64,000 bases of DNA. It comes from Inia geoffrensis. Its lineage: Eukaryota; Chordata; Mammalia; Artiodactyla; Iniidae. Made by a program: the position numbers and the translations under genes. How positions within the stretch are numbered: the stretch's first letter is position 1; each line of letters begins with the position of its first letter. Of the stretch, positions 1 through 11,180 are shown piece after piece. Where the stretch lies: contig CM070901.1 of NCBI GenBank assembly GCA_036417435.1, positions 3,322,001 through 3,386,000 on the forward strand, given 5' to 3'. The notes beneath the pieces are model-generated. The model saw nothing but the letters and a program-made list of their open reading frames with translations, was not told where the DNA came from and made no database searches.

Positions 1-869
1 AAAGTGCAATAGGGTGACTAACTCAAAGATAAAGGAAAAAAAATCAAAGGAAATTAATTAAAAAAAAATAATTCATTTCACATGGAAATGTTTAAGCGTG
101 TCTTTACTGAAAGACATAGCATAGGTAATGCTCATGCCTATTTGTAATGAATAGGTTTGGATTCAGGAGAAGTGATAAAATCAGAAGCCGTTCCATACAA
201 GAAGTAAAAGAAAATAAAAGTACAAAGAGGTAGAAATGGGCATGAGAATAAAAGCTAGTTTTGAATAAGTTACAATAAATATGATTCATTTATACATGAT
301 AAGAAGAAGAGGGAAATAACTGCAAAGGAAGTAAGAAAACTGTCCAAGATAAAGCAATAAGTTTGATATCCTATAAAGGAGCTGTGCCTTTTTTCTAAGG
401 ATAGTATCAGAAGAATTCCTAAGTTATTGCATGGTATGAGGTAGCAATAAAGTATCTCAAAATCTCAAGTATATTTCCTGTCTTGAAATTCCACCACAAA
501 TAGAGGCACACATTTAGTCAGTCCACAGTACTCTAAAAGACCCAGAATTTCGCTTTCAACAGGCAACAGGGAGTACAGGACGGATTTAAAAAGAAGTGGC
601 CACATAAGAGGCAATAGAAAAGTTGTATATTAGACCTCAGGGGACAGAATCACAGCAAAACTGAGAAACAATATGCAGCCCAGAAACAAATACCACATTT
701 CCGAATATAATTTTCACTGTAGTAGATTTCTTATCTTGGCAAGGATCTGAAATATTTTCTGACATTTATTAATGAAATTCCTTAGTAAACTGAACTCTTA
801 AATAATATTCACTTCTGAGTCTCTTCCAAGGAGTTTCATCTGTTGCATACTTGCAGTTGGTCTCATTGA
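1..869. other. Unassigned AT-rich sequence, no gene seen
   Basis: No repeat family, exon-like open frame or RNA structure was recognised here. The only open frames are short (61 codons or fewer) and have no recognisable protein features. Confidence 0.6.
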
Positions 870-1311
870 TTTTATTTTATTTATTTGTTTTTATTGGAGT
901 ATAATTGCTTTAAAATGTTGTGTTAGTTTCTGTTGTACAAAGAAGTGAGTCAATGGTATGTATATCTATATCTCTTCCCTCTTGGACCTCCCTCCACCCA
1001 CTGTCCCACCCATCTAAGTTATCACAGAGCACAGAGCTGAGCTTTCTGTGCTTTATAGCATGTTCCCACTAGCTATCTATTTTACGCATGGTAGTTATAT
1101 ATGTTAATCCTAACCTCCCAATTCATCCCACCCTCCCCTTCCCCTCCATGTCCACATGTCTGTTCTCTATGTCTGTGTCTCTATTCCTGCCCTGCAAATA
1201 GGTTCATCTGTACCATTTTTCTAGTTTCCTCATATATGCATTAATATACAATATTTGTTTTTTTCTTTCTGGCTTACTTCACTCTGTATGACAGACTCTA
1301 GGTCCATGCAC
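870..1311 (-). mobile_element. L1: L1 3' end, 3' half of a 5'-inverted L1
   Basis: Reads as the reverse complement of a cetartiodactyl L1 3' end. A T-rich stretch at 870-890 (the A-tail on the minus strand) is followed by 'ttattggagtataattgc' and the typical 3'UTR, up to the 'gacagactctaggtccatg' region near the end of ORF2. At 1312 the orientation flips to plus-strand L1 sequence. The two pieces share one family and similar decay, so they are read as a single insertion with an inverted 5' part. No convincing target-site duplication was found. Confidence 0.88.
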
Positions 1312-2592
1312 ATCCTGAGTAGCCAAAGCACCCTTGAGAAAGAAAAATGGAGCTGGAGGATTCAGGCTCCCTGACTTCAAACTATACTACAAAGCTACAG
1401 TAATCAAGACAGTATGGTGCTGACACAAAAACAGAAATATAGATCAATGGTACAGGATAGAAAGCCCAGAGATAACCCCACACACATATGGTCACCTAAT
1501 TTATGACAAAGGAGGCAAGAATATACAATGGAGAAAAGAGAGCCTCTTCAATAAATGGTGCTGAGAAAACTAGACAGCTACATGTAAAATAATGAAATTA
1601 GAACACTACCTAACACCATACACAAAAATAAACTCAGAATGATTAAATTCCTAAATGTAAGACTGGACACTATAAAACTCTTATAGGAAAACATATGAAA
1701 AGTGCTCTTTGACATAAACCACAGCAAGATTTTTTCTGACCCACCTCCTAGAGTAATGAAAATAAAAACAAAAATAAACAAATAGGACCTAATTAAACTT
1801 AAAAGCTTTTGCACATCAAAGGAAACCATAAACAAGATGATGAGACAACACTCAGAATGGGAGAAAATATTTGCAAACAAAGCAACAAAGGATTAATCTC
1901 CAAAACAAACAGCTCATGGAGCTCAATATCAAAAAAAAGACAAACCAATTAAAAAATGGGTGGAAGACCTAAATAAACATTTCACCAAAGAAGACATACA
2001 GATGGCCAAGAGAAACATGAAAAGATGCTCAGCATCATTAATTATTAGAGAAATGCAAATCAAAACTACAATGAGGTATCACCTCACACCAGTCAGAATG
2101 GTCAACATCAAAAAAATCTACAAACAATAAATGCTGGAGAGGGTGTGGAGAAAAGAGAACCATCTTGCACTGTTGGTGGGAATGTAAGTTGATACAGCCA
2201 CTATGGAGAACAGTATGGAGGTTCCTTAAAAAACTAAAAAGAGAACTACCATACAGACCAGCAGTCCCACTACTGGGCACTTTCCCTGAGAAAACCATAA
2301 TTCATGTACCCCAACGTTCATTGCAGCACTATTTACAATAGCCAGGACATGGAACTAACCTACATGCCCATGGACAGATGAATGGATAAAGAAAATGTTG
2401 TACATATAGACAATGGAATATTACTCAGCCATAAAAAGGAATGATATTGGGTCATTTGTAGTGATGTGGATGGACCTAGGGTCTGTCATACAGAGTGAAG
2501 TAAGCCAGAAAGAGAAAAACAAATATAGTATATTAACGCATATATGAGGAAACTAGAAAAATGTACAGATGAACCTATTTGTAAGGCAGGAA
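1312..2592 (+). mobile_element. L1: L1 ORF2 C-terminal part, inverted 5' half of the L1 at 870
   Basis: Plus-strand L1 sequence running from the region encoding the end of the reverse transcriptase (gctggaggattcaggctccc) through the ORF2 C-terminal domain to the start of the 3'UTR at about 2592. The coding frame carries several stops and frameshifts, so it is dead. The last ~127 bases (2466-2592) repeat, in inverted orientation, the L1 sequence at 1183-1311. This fits a 5' inversion during target-primed reverse transcription (twin priming), with overlap instead of a clean joint. Confidence 0.85.
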
Positions 2593-2991
2593 TTTTAAAT
2601 AGCTTTGCTACTGCACCAGAACCCTTAATCACTAAATATATGGATGGAAGTACAGTAACACACGGAGGAGACAGATAAACAGAGAGGGTAAACTTATTTC
2701 ATGAGTTTCAGACATTATGTTTATTTAGGTTTTCCTCTCCCTAACAACTTCCTTATAAATTGTTAGGCTTATTATGTAACTTCTTATAAAAATTATCATG
2801 TACTTAATTATGGCAAATTTATTTTTTTAAACTTGCAATATCTATTTTTTATTTAATCCACATACTGTGTTAAGAAATTGATCACATCCTTCTAAAACTA
2901 CTACCATTAACTTTCCAATGTTTAGTAATATGTGATCCAGTTTGCAGGTTATTCAAGGCCCCTTGATTTTTAATACCCCTTCTCTTTTTTT
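2593..2991. other. Unassigned AT-rich sequence
   Basis: No gene or recognisable repeat between two L1 pieces. Contains several T-runs and A/T-rich words only. Confidence 0.55.
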
Positions 2992-3098
2992 AACTTTTTT
3001 ATTTTATATTGGAGTATAGTTGATTAACAATTTTGTGAAAGTTTCAGGTATAGAGCAAAGAGATTCAGTTATACATGCCAATTTACCTTTATAGGGTA
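2992..3098 (-). mobile_element. L1: Short L1 3'-end fragment
   Basis: A T-run is followed by 'ttggagtatagttgatta', then a diverged version of the L1 3'UTR ('gtttcaggta', 'cagttataca'), antisense to the plus strand. Only about 100 bases remain. Confidence 0.75.
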
Positions 3099-3380
3099 TT
3101 TAATTGAGGGGAACATTGAAAAGTTGTACAGAACATGGGAAAATGATTTGTTTTGCCAAACTGTCACCCATATTTCAGGTCATGCAGTAGCCCCAGCCAC
3201 TGCCAACCAAACAGTAGCACCTGCCAATCATTGTGACATCCAGGAAAGGCTCTCATAAAATTTCCAAGCATTCTAGTATGGCAGTATGATGCTTGCTATG
3301 TACCACCAATCTATATGTTGACAACCTTGTGCCTGACCTAGACTCATATCCAGCTGCCTACTTAACAAATAGCTAGGCAT
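3099..3380. other. Unassigned unique sequence
   Basis: No gene or repeat recognised. Confidence 0.5.
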
Positions 3381-3608
3381 TATCTTTGATATTTTTCTTT
3401 CCCACACCCTCTGCGTGGAATCTGCAACATTCTCTTCACTCTACTTCCAAAAAATATTTTCAACTTATTCAATTCTATTTCCACTGTCACTACTCTAGTC
3501 TAAGCCTTGGTTATTTCTCCTTTCAGGCAATGCAGTAGCCTTCTAACTGTTTTCTCGGATTCTATCTTTGTCTTCATTTTATACACAGCAGGCAGTGTGG
3601 ACATTTTA
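3381..3608 (+). repeat. L2: L2 (LINE-2) fragment
   Basis: Shows the L2 order of words on the plus strand: a lysine/serine-poor pyrimidine-rich lead, 'caatgcagtagccttctaac', a following 'ctgttttctcggattc' and an 'acacagcaggcagtgtgg' stretch that matches the L2 body. Divergence is high, as expected for an element active before the placental radiation. The call rests on pattern memory, not on an alignment. Confidence 0.5.
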
Positions 3609-3636
3609 AAAAAGACTAAGTTTTTAGAGCAGTTTT

Positions 3637-3909
3637 TTTTTTTTTAACATCTTTATTGGGGTATAATTGCTCTACAATGATGTGTCAGTTTCTACTTTAT
3701 AACAAAGTGAATCAGTTATACATATACACACGTTCACATATTTCTTCCCTCTTGCATCTCCCTCCCTCCCTCCCTCACTATACCACCCCTCTGGGTGGTC
3801 ACAAAGCACCGAGCCGATATCCCTGTGCCAAGCGGCTGCTTCCCACTAGCTATCTACCTTACGTTTGTTAGTATATATATGTCCATGCCCCTCCCTCGCC
3901 CTCTCATAG
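3637..3909 (-). mobile_element. L1: L1 3'-end insertion with perfect target-site duplication
   Basis: A 5'-truncated L1 of about 270 bases: T-run, 'aacatctttattggggtata', then the 3'UTR to 'cctccctcgccctctcata'. It is flanked by a perfect 14-base duplication 'tttagagcagtttt' at 3623-3636 and 3910-3923. Read on the minus strand the target is TT|AAAA, the preferred nick site of the L1 endonuclease. The host sequence is the ancient L1 at 3612-5885. Confidence 0.92.
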
Positions 3910-4257
3910 TTTAGAGCAGTTTTAAGTTCACAGCAAAATTGACAGGAAGAGACAGAGTTTTCCTGTAGACCCTCTGTCCACACACGTGCATCGCCCCCGC
4001 CATTTATCGACATCCCTCACCAGAGTGGTACTTTTGTTATCACTGACAGACCTACACAGACACATAATTCACCGAAGTCCATACTTTAGGGTCCACTCTT
4101 GGTGTTGTACATTCTGTGGATTTGCACAAATGTGTAATGACATGTATCCATCATTTACAGTATCATACAGAGTATTTTCATTGCCCTAAAAATCCTCTAT
4201 GCTCAAACGATGTATTCCTCCCCACACCAACCCCATAACTCCTAGCATCTACTGATC

Positions 4258-4335
4258 TTTTTCTTAAATTGAGATATAGTTGATTTACAACATTGTGTTA
4301 ATTTCTGCTTTACAGCAAAGTGATCCAGTTTTATG

Positions 4336-4368
<33 letters not shown>

Positions 4369-4523
4369 TATATTATATATTATATATTATATATATATAT
4401 AAAGTTTGATATATATATATTCTTTTTCATACACTTTTCCATTATGGTTTATCACAGAATATTAAATATAGTTCCCTGTGCTATACAGTAGGACCTTGTT
4501 GTTTATCCATCCTATATATATAG
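4258..4523 (-). mobile_element. L1: Second L1 3'-end insertion in the ancient L1
   Basis: Antisense L1 3' end: 'attgagatatagttgattta', then 'cagcaaagtgatccagtttt', an expanded (TA)n block, and 'gttccctgtgctatacagta'. The host ancient L1 ends at 'catctactgatcttttt' and resumes at 'ctccactgtcttgcc'. No clear target duplication was visible. Confidence 0.85.
4336..4418. repeat. (TA)n microsatellite inside L1 3'UTR
   Basis: About 80 bases of nearly pure TA with small register breaks. It sits just after 'aagtgatccagttttatg', the position where other L1 copies in this window also carry TA or CA expansions. Confidence 0.95.
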
Positions 4524-6004
4524 TCTCCACTGTCTTGCCTTTTCCAGAAAAAGCCATATATGTGGAATGACACAGTATGTAGCATTTTCTTGACTTCTTT
4601 TACTTAGCAATACATATTTAAGGTTTCCCCATGTCTTGTCATGGCTTGATAGCTAGTTTCTTTTTCACACTGAAAAATATTACATAGCCTGCAATTACAC
4701 AGTTTATTTTTCCATTCACTTACTGAAGGACATCTTGGTTGTTTCCAGGTTTTGGCAGTTATGAATAAAGCTTCCACAAATACCCATGTGCAGGTTTCTG
4801 TGTGGACATAAGTTTTCAACTCCTTTGTGTAAATATCAAGAAGCGTGATTTCTGGATCATATGGTAGAAGTATGTTTAGTTTTGTAAGAAACTGACCGAC
4901 TGTCTTGCAAGGTGGCCACACCATTTTGCATTCTCACCAGCAATGAATGAGAATTTCTGTGGCTTCGCATCCTCACCAGCATTTGGTGTTGTCAGTGTTC
5001 TGGATTTTGGCCATTCTAATATGTGATATCTCATTGTTGTTTTAATCTGAAATTCATTAACGAGGTGGAGCATCTTTTCATATGCTTATTTGCCATCTGT
5101 GTATATTTCTTTCATGAGGTGTCTGCTCAAGTCTTTTGCTCATTTTTAAACTTGGTTGTTTGTTTTCTTATTGTTGAGTTTTAAGTATTGTTTGTATATT
5201 TTGGATAACAGTGCTATATCAGGAAAAAGTCAATATTTCTTTTGGATATGTCTTTTGCACACATTTTCTCACTGTCTGTGGTTTGTCTTCTCACTCTCTT
5301 GACAGTGTCTTTTGAAGAGCAGAATTTTTTAATTTTAATGAAGTCCAGCGTTTTCAATTATTTCTTTCATGGATCGTGCCTGTGGTGTTATATCTAAAAA
5401 GGCATCACCTTATCCAAGGTTGATCTAAATTTTCTCCTGTGTTATCCTCTAGGAACTTTACAGTTTTGCATTTTACATTTAGGTCTATAATTCTTTTTGA
5501 GTTAATTTTTGTGAAAGGTCTATATTTATATTCATTTTTTTGCATGTGGATTTCCAGTTGTTCCACCATCATTTGCTGAAAGACTATTTTCTCTCCATTG
5601 TATTGCTTTGCTCCTGTGTTGAACATCAGTTGAGTGTATTTATGTGGGTCTATTTCTGGACTGTCTATCTGTTCTATTGATTTACTTGTCTGTTCTTTCA
5701 CCATTACCTCCCCATTTTGAAAACTATGGCTTTATAGTAAGTCTTGAAGTTGGGTAGTGTTATTTGTCCAGATTTGTGGCTCTTCTTCAATACTGTATTG
5801 GCTATTCTGGATCTTTTACTTTTCTTTATAAACTTTAGACTCCAGTATTTTTTAAATACACCTTCAGATATGGTGACATTTGATCTGTGTATGTCAAAGT
5901 ACACTTACATATATATATGGTAGATAGACACACCAAGTTACCATGAAATAAGTTTTATTAAATGGGATACATTTTCAAGCATCAAGGTGAAGAACTTCAG
6001 AGAG

Positions 6005-6195
6005 AAGCTCCCAGTCATTATTAGCCTGTCATCAACACCGTCGTTATTATCATCATCAACAGAAACAACCTTATTCACAGGGGTGGACATTGGTTAAGTG
6101 ACATGTCCAGTACCGTGGCTGGTAAGTGTAGGAAGACTACAAGCCAGGCCATCTGATTTCAAGCTTGGTGTTCTTTCCATGACTGCATGCTATGG
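6005..6195 (-). repeat. MIR: MIR SINE
   Basis: The MIR core and 3' region are recognisable antisense: 'ggttaagtgacatgtccag', 'tggctggtaagtgtagg', and 'catgactgcatgct', matching the reverse complement of the MIR tRNA-related and core parts. The left boundary is uncertain. Confidence 0.7.
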
Positions 6196-7835
6196 ATGTT
6201 GAAGCAGTAAATGAACTCTGAAACTATTTTTTCCTACTATTTTGCACATGATGAAACTTTTATTCTACCATGTGGTATACAGCAGAAGATGGATTTTGCA
6301 ATTCACTTAAACCCCCTTCCTAGGGGTGATATTCTTTAGCCCTACCCTTTCTCCAAGCTATGGAACTTCTTATATCTAGATGAGTGAAAGAAGAAAGTGT
6401 GGACTAAATAATATCTTCTGGTTAGAAGATTATTTATATAAAATGTTCGAGAAATTTGAGAGTTTTCAATAGATTCAGCCTGATATACTAGAAGAAAGAA
6501 TCATAGATTTTGGTCCCAGAATTTTTTTTAAGAAATTCATTTGGTTGTTCTGAGACTCAAATAAGATATTGTATATGAAAATTCTCTGAACACTGTAAAA
6601 AACAACTATACTACATTATAATTATTAATATGTCATGTTATAAATTATAATTGTGTAATACTTGAAACATCATAGGCTATCAATAAATATTTGATGAGTA
6701 AATAAATGTGGTAAGTTCTACATTTAATAACTAACCTGTAATTGTTCTATATTAAATAAACTATAACTTTATTTTTTATTAGATTATGTAAGAGGAGGCT
6801 ATTTCACTTCATTGACTATATTTATAAATGTTATTTTAAGTATTTATAATATTCTTAAAGTCTATATAGTTCATTAAATTTTATAGTAATTTAACTTCAG
6901 ATCAACAGCATAACAACAATGCAGTAGCTTTGATCTAAAGATGTTTGGGCTTTTACTAGAGTAACTAGTGTTAATAGCCTTTCTTGACTTCAGCTATATG
7001 AAAACACATGCAAATAATTAAAGCCTTCTTAGTATAGTCCTTTTATTCCACACTGAATTTTTTTGTTAGAGTTAAACCTTGAAACCTGGTATAACTGAAA
7101 GAAAAAGAAAGCAAATACATTCTAAACCAATTAAAAGGATATTTGAATTACTTTTGGTATTAAATATATCATTATTTTTACAGGTTAAATCATAATAAAT
7201 TTAAGATCTGGAAATCTATAGGGGAAATAATAAAAGTGAAAAATAAATTCTAAAGTGACACTTCTGCAAATGAATAATTTTAGAATAAAACCACACAGCA
7301 TACAAGGGAACCTTTATAAAGAGAGATGTCATGTATTAGGCAAATGTTGCATTGATGTATTTGCAGATGACACTCTACATAATTCTCTCCTAGCTGTCCA
7401 GGTGTTAGGAAACTTTCAATACAACCTGAGCCTCTTAAACTTGTACTGTCACCATGGCCTGCCCAGAGCAAGTGTTGGACCACTGAACCATAAGCAACAA
7501 AACCTCTCTATTGACTTTGCCTGCCTTTGAGATTTCAAGGCCCTGAAAAAGGCAAGGGTGAGACATTTCAGCTGTTGCTTTAACGCTGTGAGAATGCCTC
7601 CAGGGGACACATTTTTCCTTCCATAGAAAAAAGGAAAAAATATTCAAAGAGAAATGTTAGACTTCAGGGGAGAGTTTGCACCAGAATAGGAGGGAATAAA
7701 GCACTGCTTTTGAGTGGGTATTGAAGTTCTCACTCCAACTGCTTATTCCTAACCTGGAAAATGCCCATTACACCTTCATTCCTTAATTAAGACAAGAAGT
7801 ACGCAACTCTTGAGAAGAAGTATATGAATGTGTGT
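6196..7835. other. Unassigned, mostly AT-rich unique sequence
   Basis: About 1.6 kb with no recognised gene or repeat. A 91-codon plus-strand frame at 7255-7530 has overlapping open frames on the opposite strand and no domain; it is treated as chance. Sequence at about 7380-7620 is less AT-rich than its surroundings. Confidence 0.5.
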
Positions 7836-7872
7836 GATAGATAGGTAGGTAGATAGATAGACAGATAGGTAC
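7836..7872. repeat. (GATA)n microsatellite
   Basis: Runs of 'gatagataggtaggtagata' with CAGA/GGTA variants. Confidence 0.9.
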
Positions 7873-8199
7873 AGATATATATTCACACACATATACTCAT
7901 CTATATATATTTAGTTATAAACACTTGCATATTATAAATTAAGTCATTTTTCTATAGCTATAAACTTATGGAGAACTTCCTTCCAGCAGTCATGTAAGTC
8001 TAATTTCTATCCTCTTCCCAAAGACTTGAGACCAATGTTGTTGCAGTGGGGAAAAGAAAAATCAGCTGTCATTTGCCAGTAGACAGATTGCACATGTATT
8101 TCTCCTTACCTGTTCCTTTCCTTTTTCTTTTTAAGCCTGGTCGTGACAGATACATATTATTAAAATAAACTCATAACATGGTGCTGGTTTGTTAGTTAT

Positions 8200-8590
8200 C
8201 CTAGACGTGCAATTCCACCTTGGAGAGTTGCTCATCATGGCGGCTGCCATGATTTCCGGCTTCCTGGGAACATCGCAAAACTCATCTCCCAAAGGCTTTT
8301 GCAGGTAGATGGATGAGACGGATGGGCCCCATTCCCAGATCTGACCTCTGAACACTTTCACGCCACATTCCGTGTTCTCTCTCTTTGCTCGTTACCCAGC
8401 TGGGTGGAGACAATTCCACCGAGAACTTCCAGGCTTTAGGGGAGAGACAAAGAGAGGAAGCTTGGCCCGTGGAGAGCATATTCAGAGAGACTTCCACCTC
8501 CAGGATCTGCATTGACTGTATGTGGAGCAAGAAATTCATCTTTATTGTGTAAAACTCAGATGCCTGAGTAGCACAGAAATTCAGAAAGAA
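8200..8590 (+). mobile_element. Possible ancient LTR (ERVL/MaLR-like)
   Basis: A less AT-rich block whose right part, 'gtggagcaagaaattcatc' followed by 'tttattgtgtaaaactca', resembles the polyadenylation region of old mammalian ERVL-type LTRs. The left edge and family are not determined. A 146-codon minus-strand frame across it (8282-8722) shows no protein features. Confidence 0.35.
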
Positions 8591-8867
8591 CAGATACGTG
8601 TCCCTGTAGCTTGGGTCTCTGCCCCTGTTAGGAGAAGACAATTCTGATAAATAAGAGGCTGGGACTTGAGTACCAAGCACAGCCTTTCTCTGCACGTCAT
8701 CCAGTTGTGACTTTGGACACACCGCTCTTGAGGTCCAAAGTCATTTATGACCAGCAGCTGAGCAACAGTTGCTTTCTAAATCTAAAAATCAGGATTATAT
8801 TTAGATAACTCAGAATTCAGAGAGCATGTCTGTTCCTTCTGTCTAATTTCTTGTTTCATCACTTATT

Positions 8868-9060
8868 CATTTATACTTTTGTAGTAAACATTTCTGAGTC
8901 CTGCTATGGGCTAGGCACTGTACTCAGTCCTAGGGGATATAATGGGGATATGTAGGCTCTAGCACCTAGTATTGTGTAGACTGTAGGCATTCAACAAATG
9001 ATTTAGCAGTGTGAAACAGACAAGTTTACAGGAAATGAATTGAGTATGATAAGGAAATAG
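8868..9060 (-). repeat. L2: L2 3'-end fragment
   Basis: Antisense L2 tail: 'acatttctgagtcctgctat', 'gggctaggcactgtactcag' and 'ggggatataatgggga', the usual order for the reverse complement of the L2 3' end. Confidence 0.7.
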
Positions 9061-10863
9061 GGTGCTGTTCCAGATCCACCTTGACATAGAAAGTATACCC
9101 AGACACAAAAACGCAGAAAAGGGTTCCTATAAACAGTTATCTGAGCAGATTTAAATTATTCCATCCACTATGTCTTTCCCATGTGAGACATTTCCTGTGA
9201 TTAAGTGACACAGGAGATAAGCAACTAGCCAGGATATGGCTGATCTGATATTGCCATCTCTGATTAATCACCAGAGAAATAGATAGACCAATCTAGATCT
9301 ATATTCCTCCACACACATATACTCACATATATGATTAACTCTAAATTAATTAACCTAAACTCTGTTAATCTAAGTTCTTCTATCACTGTGACATTAACCA
9401 CACACTGAATTTGTCCATCCTACACATTCTGGCTTTGAAAGCAATATTGAACAAGGGCCTAAAAATTATGAACTTATCAGATTCTAATTTAAAATGTTAT
9501 TATCACAAACTATGTTTTATTACAAATCATATAAACTAACATTTCCTGTCAGTGTTTCTATTTTAAATGATGAGACACCTAAACCATGTTTCATTGTATT
9601 TGAATAGCTATGAGGCAATTACAAAACTCTTGACAAGGAAAAGGATGCATTCAAGGCAAAACTCAACAAGAAGAAAGTGCTACTACACTTTTTAAACAGG
9701 AGAATTTCAATTCCTAATTTTTATCCTCTGAAAAAAAAGGAAATGATTCTTTGTATAAACATTTTGTACAATATAACTAGAGAATATTTATAAAGTCTTT
9801 GGAAGAAACTATAGCTAAGAGATGTACATATTTGGACATTTTTCCTTTGACATATGTATTTGTACATACACACATATATTTACTGATATAAATATCACAG
9901 AAAAACCACAGTATGAAGTATGAATGTGGAGTAATACTAAATATAGAATTTATAATGTATTTATTGTATGTGATTCTTCCATATTCCCAAAATATTTGAA
10001 CTGCCATACTATGCCCTAAATATAATATGCATTGTGTAGTAAATTTGTATGCATGGATAAAGATAACCATGGCAAATATTAACTTAGGCAGATGTCTGCA
10101 AAGGCTATCCTGACTTTCTCACATTATCTCATCCTTCCCCAAATATACAGATATTCAGCAGTGTTTGTAATTACTTCTATGGAGCATTTTTGTGTCTTTA
10201 AGAGTACCTTCAGGTTTTTCAGCTATAGGAAGTTTTTGATTGCCAAAAGTAGTTCCATCAAGGGTGGAAATTAAAAGTAACCTTCAAGAACCTTTTAGAT
10301 ATGAGTAGGCTTTCTTGGAAGAGCTCTGTGGGAAAAGTAACTGAAAAAAGATGGACTACTCAGCAGACATTGAGCTGAATAATTTAAGTGTGGTGAGTTC
10401 AATCTCCTTTTATACTACTTTCCTCATTGCACATTGATTAACATGTCATTAAAAATAATGAATGGCTAAATATATGAGTGTTACCCAAATTATTTCAGTC
10501 TCTATTTTCCTAAAAGATCAAATGGTTGTCAGAATGGATTCTGTAGCAAGAGACCCTGTCCTTGTGGTGCCTGTTCTCGCCGCTCCTGTTGTGATAACCC
10601 AAGGCACACTCATCAGCCTCCACATGAGGTGGCTGGAGTGACAGCTGGTGACTCAGTGGTTGGCCAAATGATGAACTAGAGTGTCCTCTGTCATTCACAA
10701 ATTTCTCTAGTGAGTCCCGCTCTTACCTCAGAAATGATGTCGACTTTTCTAATTCATTATCAAAGGTTGAACTGAACATTCAGGGAAAGCTCCATATGCT
10801 GTCATATTCTGAAAATTAGGTTCCAATCTATGTGTAATTCATCTTTAAATATTTTGGCAATTA
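9061..10863. other. Unassigned AT-rich sequence
   Basis: 1.8 kb without a recognised gene or repeat. The short open frames (97 codons or fewer) have no recognisable features. The block 10500-10720 is richer in GC and unassigned. Confidence 0.5.
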
Positions 10864-10872
10864 ACAAAATAT

Positions 10873-10965
10873 CTTTTTTTTTAATCGAGGTATAGTTGAT
10901 TTACAATGTTGTGTTAATTTCAGGTGTACAGCAAAATGATTCAATTATATATATTATAAATATGT

Positions 10966-11012
<47 letters not shown>

Positions 11013-11180
11013 TCAGATTCTTTTCCCTTATAGATTATTGTAAAATATTGGATTTAGTTCCCTGTGCTATACAGTGGACCTTGTTTTTAATCTATTTTAT
11101 ATATAGTAGTTTGTATACGTTGATCCCAAACTCCTATTTTATCCCTCCCCTGCCTTTCCACTTTGGTAAGTTTCTTTTCT
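10873..11180 (-). mobile_element. L1: Older L1, 3' piece (split by a younger L1)
   Basis: Antisense L1 3' end: T-run, 'aatcgaggtatagttgattt', an expanded (TA)n block at about 10945-11007, 'gttccctgtgctatacagtg' and 'cctttccactttggtaag'. It is interrupted at 11180 and continues at 13032. The outer target duplication is 'acaaaatat' at 10864-10872 and 13473-13481. Confidence 0.9.

Larger units (their letters stand above)
3612..5885 (-). mobile_element. L1: Ancient L1 (L1M-type), interrupted twice by younger L1s
   Basis: An old, antisense L1 that can be followed from its 3'UTR ('agagcagttttaagttcaca', 'ggtgttgtacattctgtgg', 'gacatgtatccatcatt') through a long ORF2 part ('tccattcacttactgaagg', 'tttggccattctaatatg', 'tgtctatctgttctattg') to about 5885. 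Younger L1 3' ends were inserted at 3637-3909 and about 4258-4523; the old sequence continues on the far side of each. ORF2 is full of stops. The frames at 4604-5073 and 5405-5904 on the minus strand are leftovers of this dead ORF2. Confidence 0.85.

Noticed and set aside
4604..5904. Four minus-strand frames of 65-106 codons
   Set aside because: Decayed ORF2 of an ancient L1, with stops and frameshifts between them; not host genes.
7836..7872. Tandem repeats as a possible CRISPR-like array
   Set aside because: A tetranucleotide microsatellite in a mammalian context with no repeat-spacer structure.
8282..8722. 146-codon minus-strand open frame
   Set aside because: No recognisable protein features, and it overlaps a possible LTR and a second frame.
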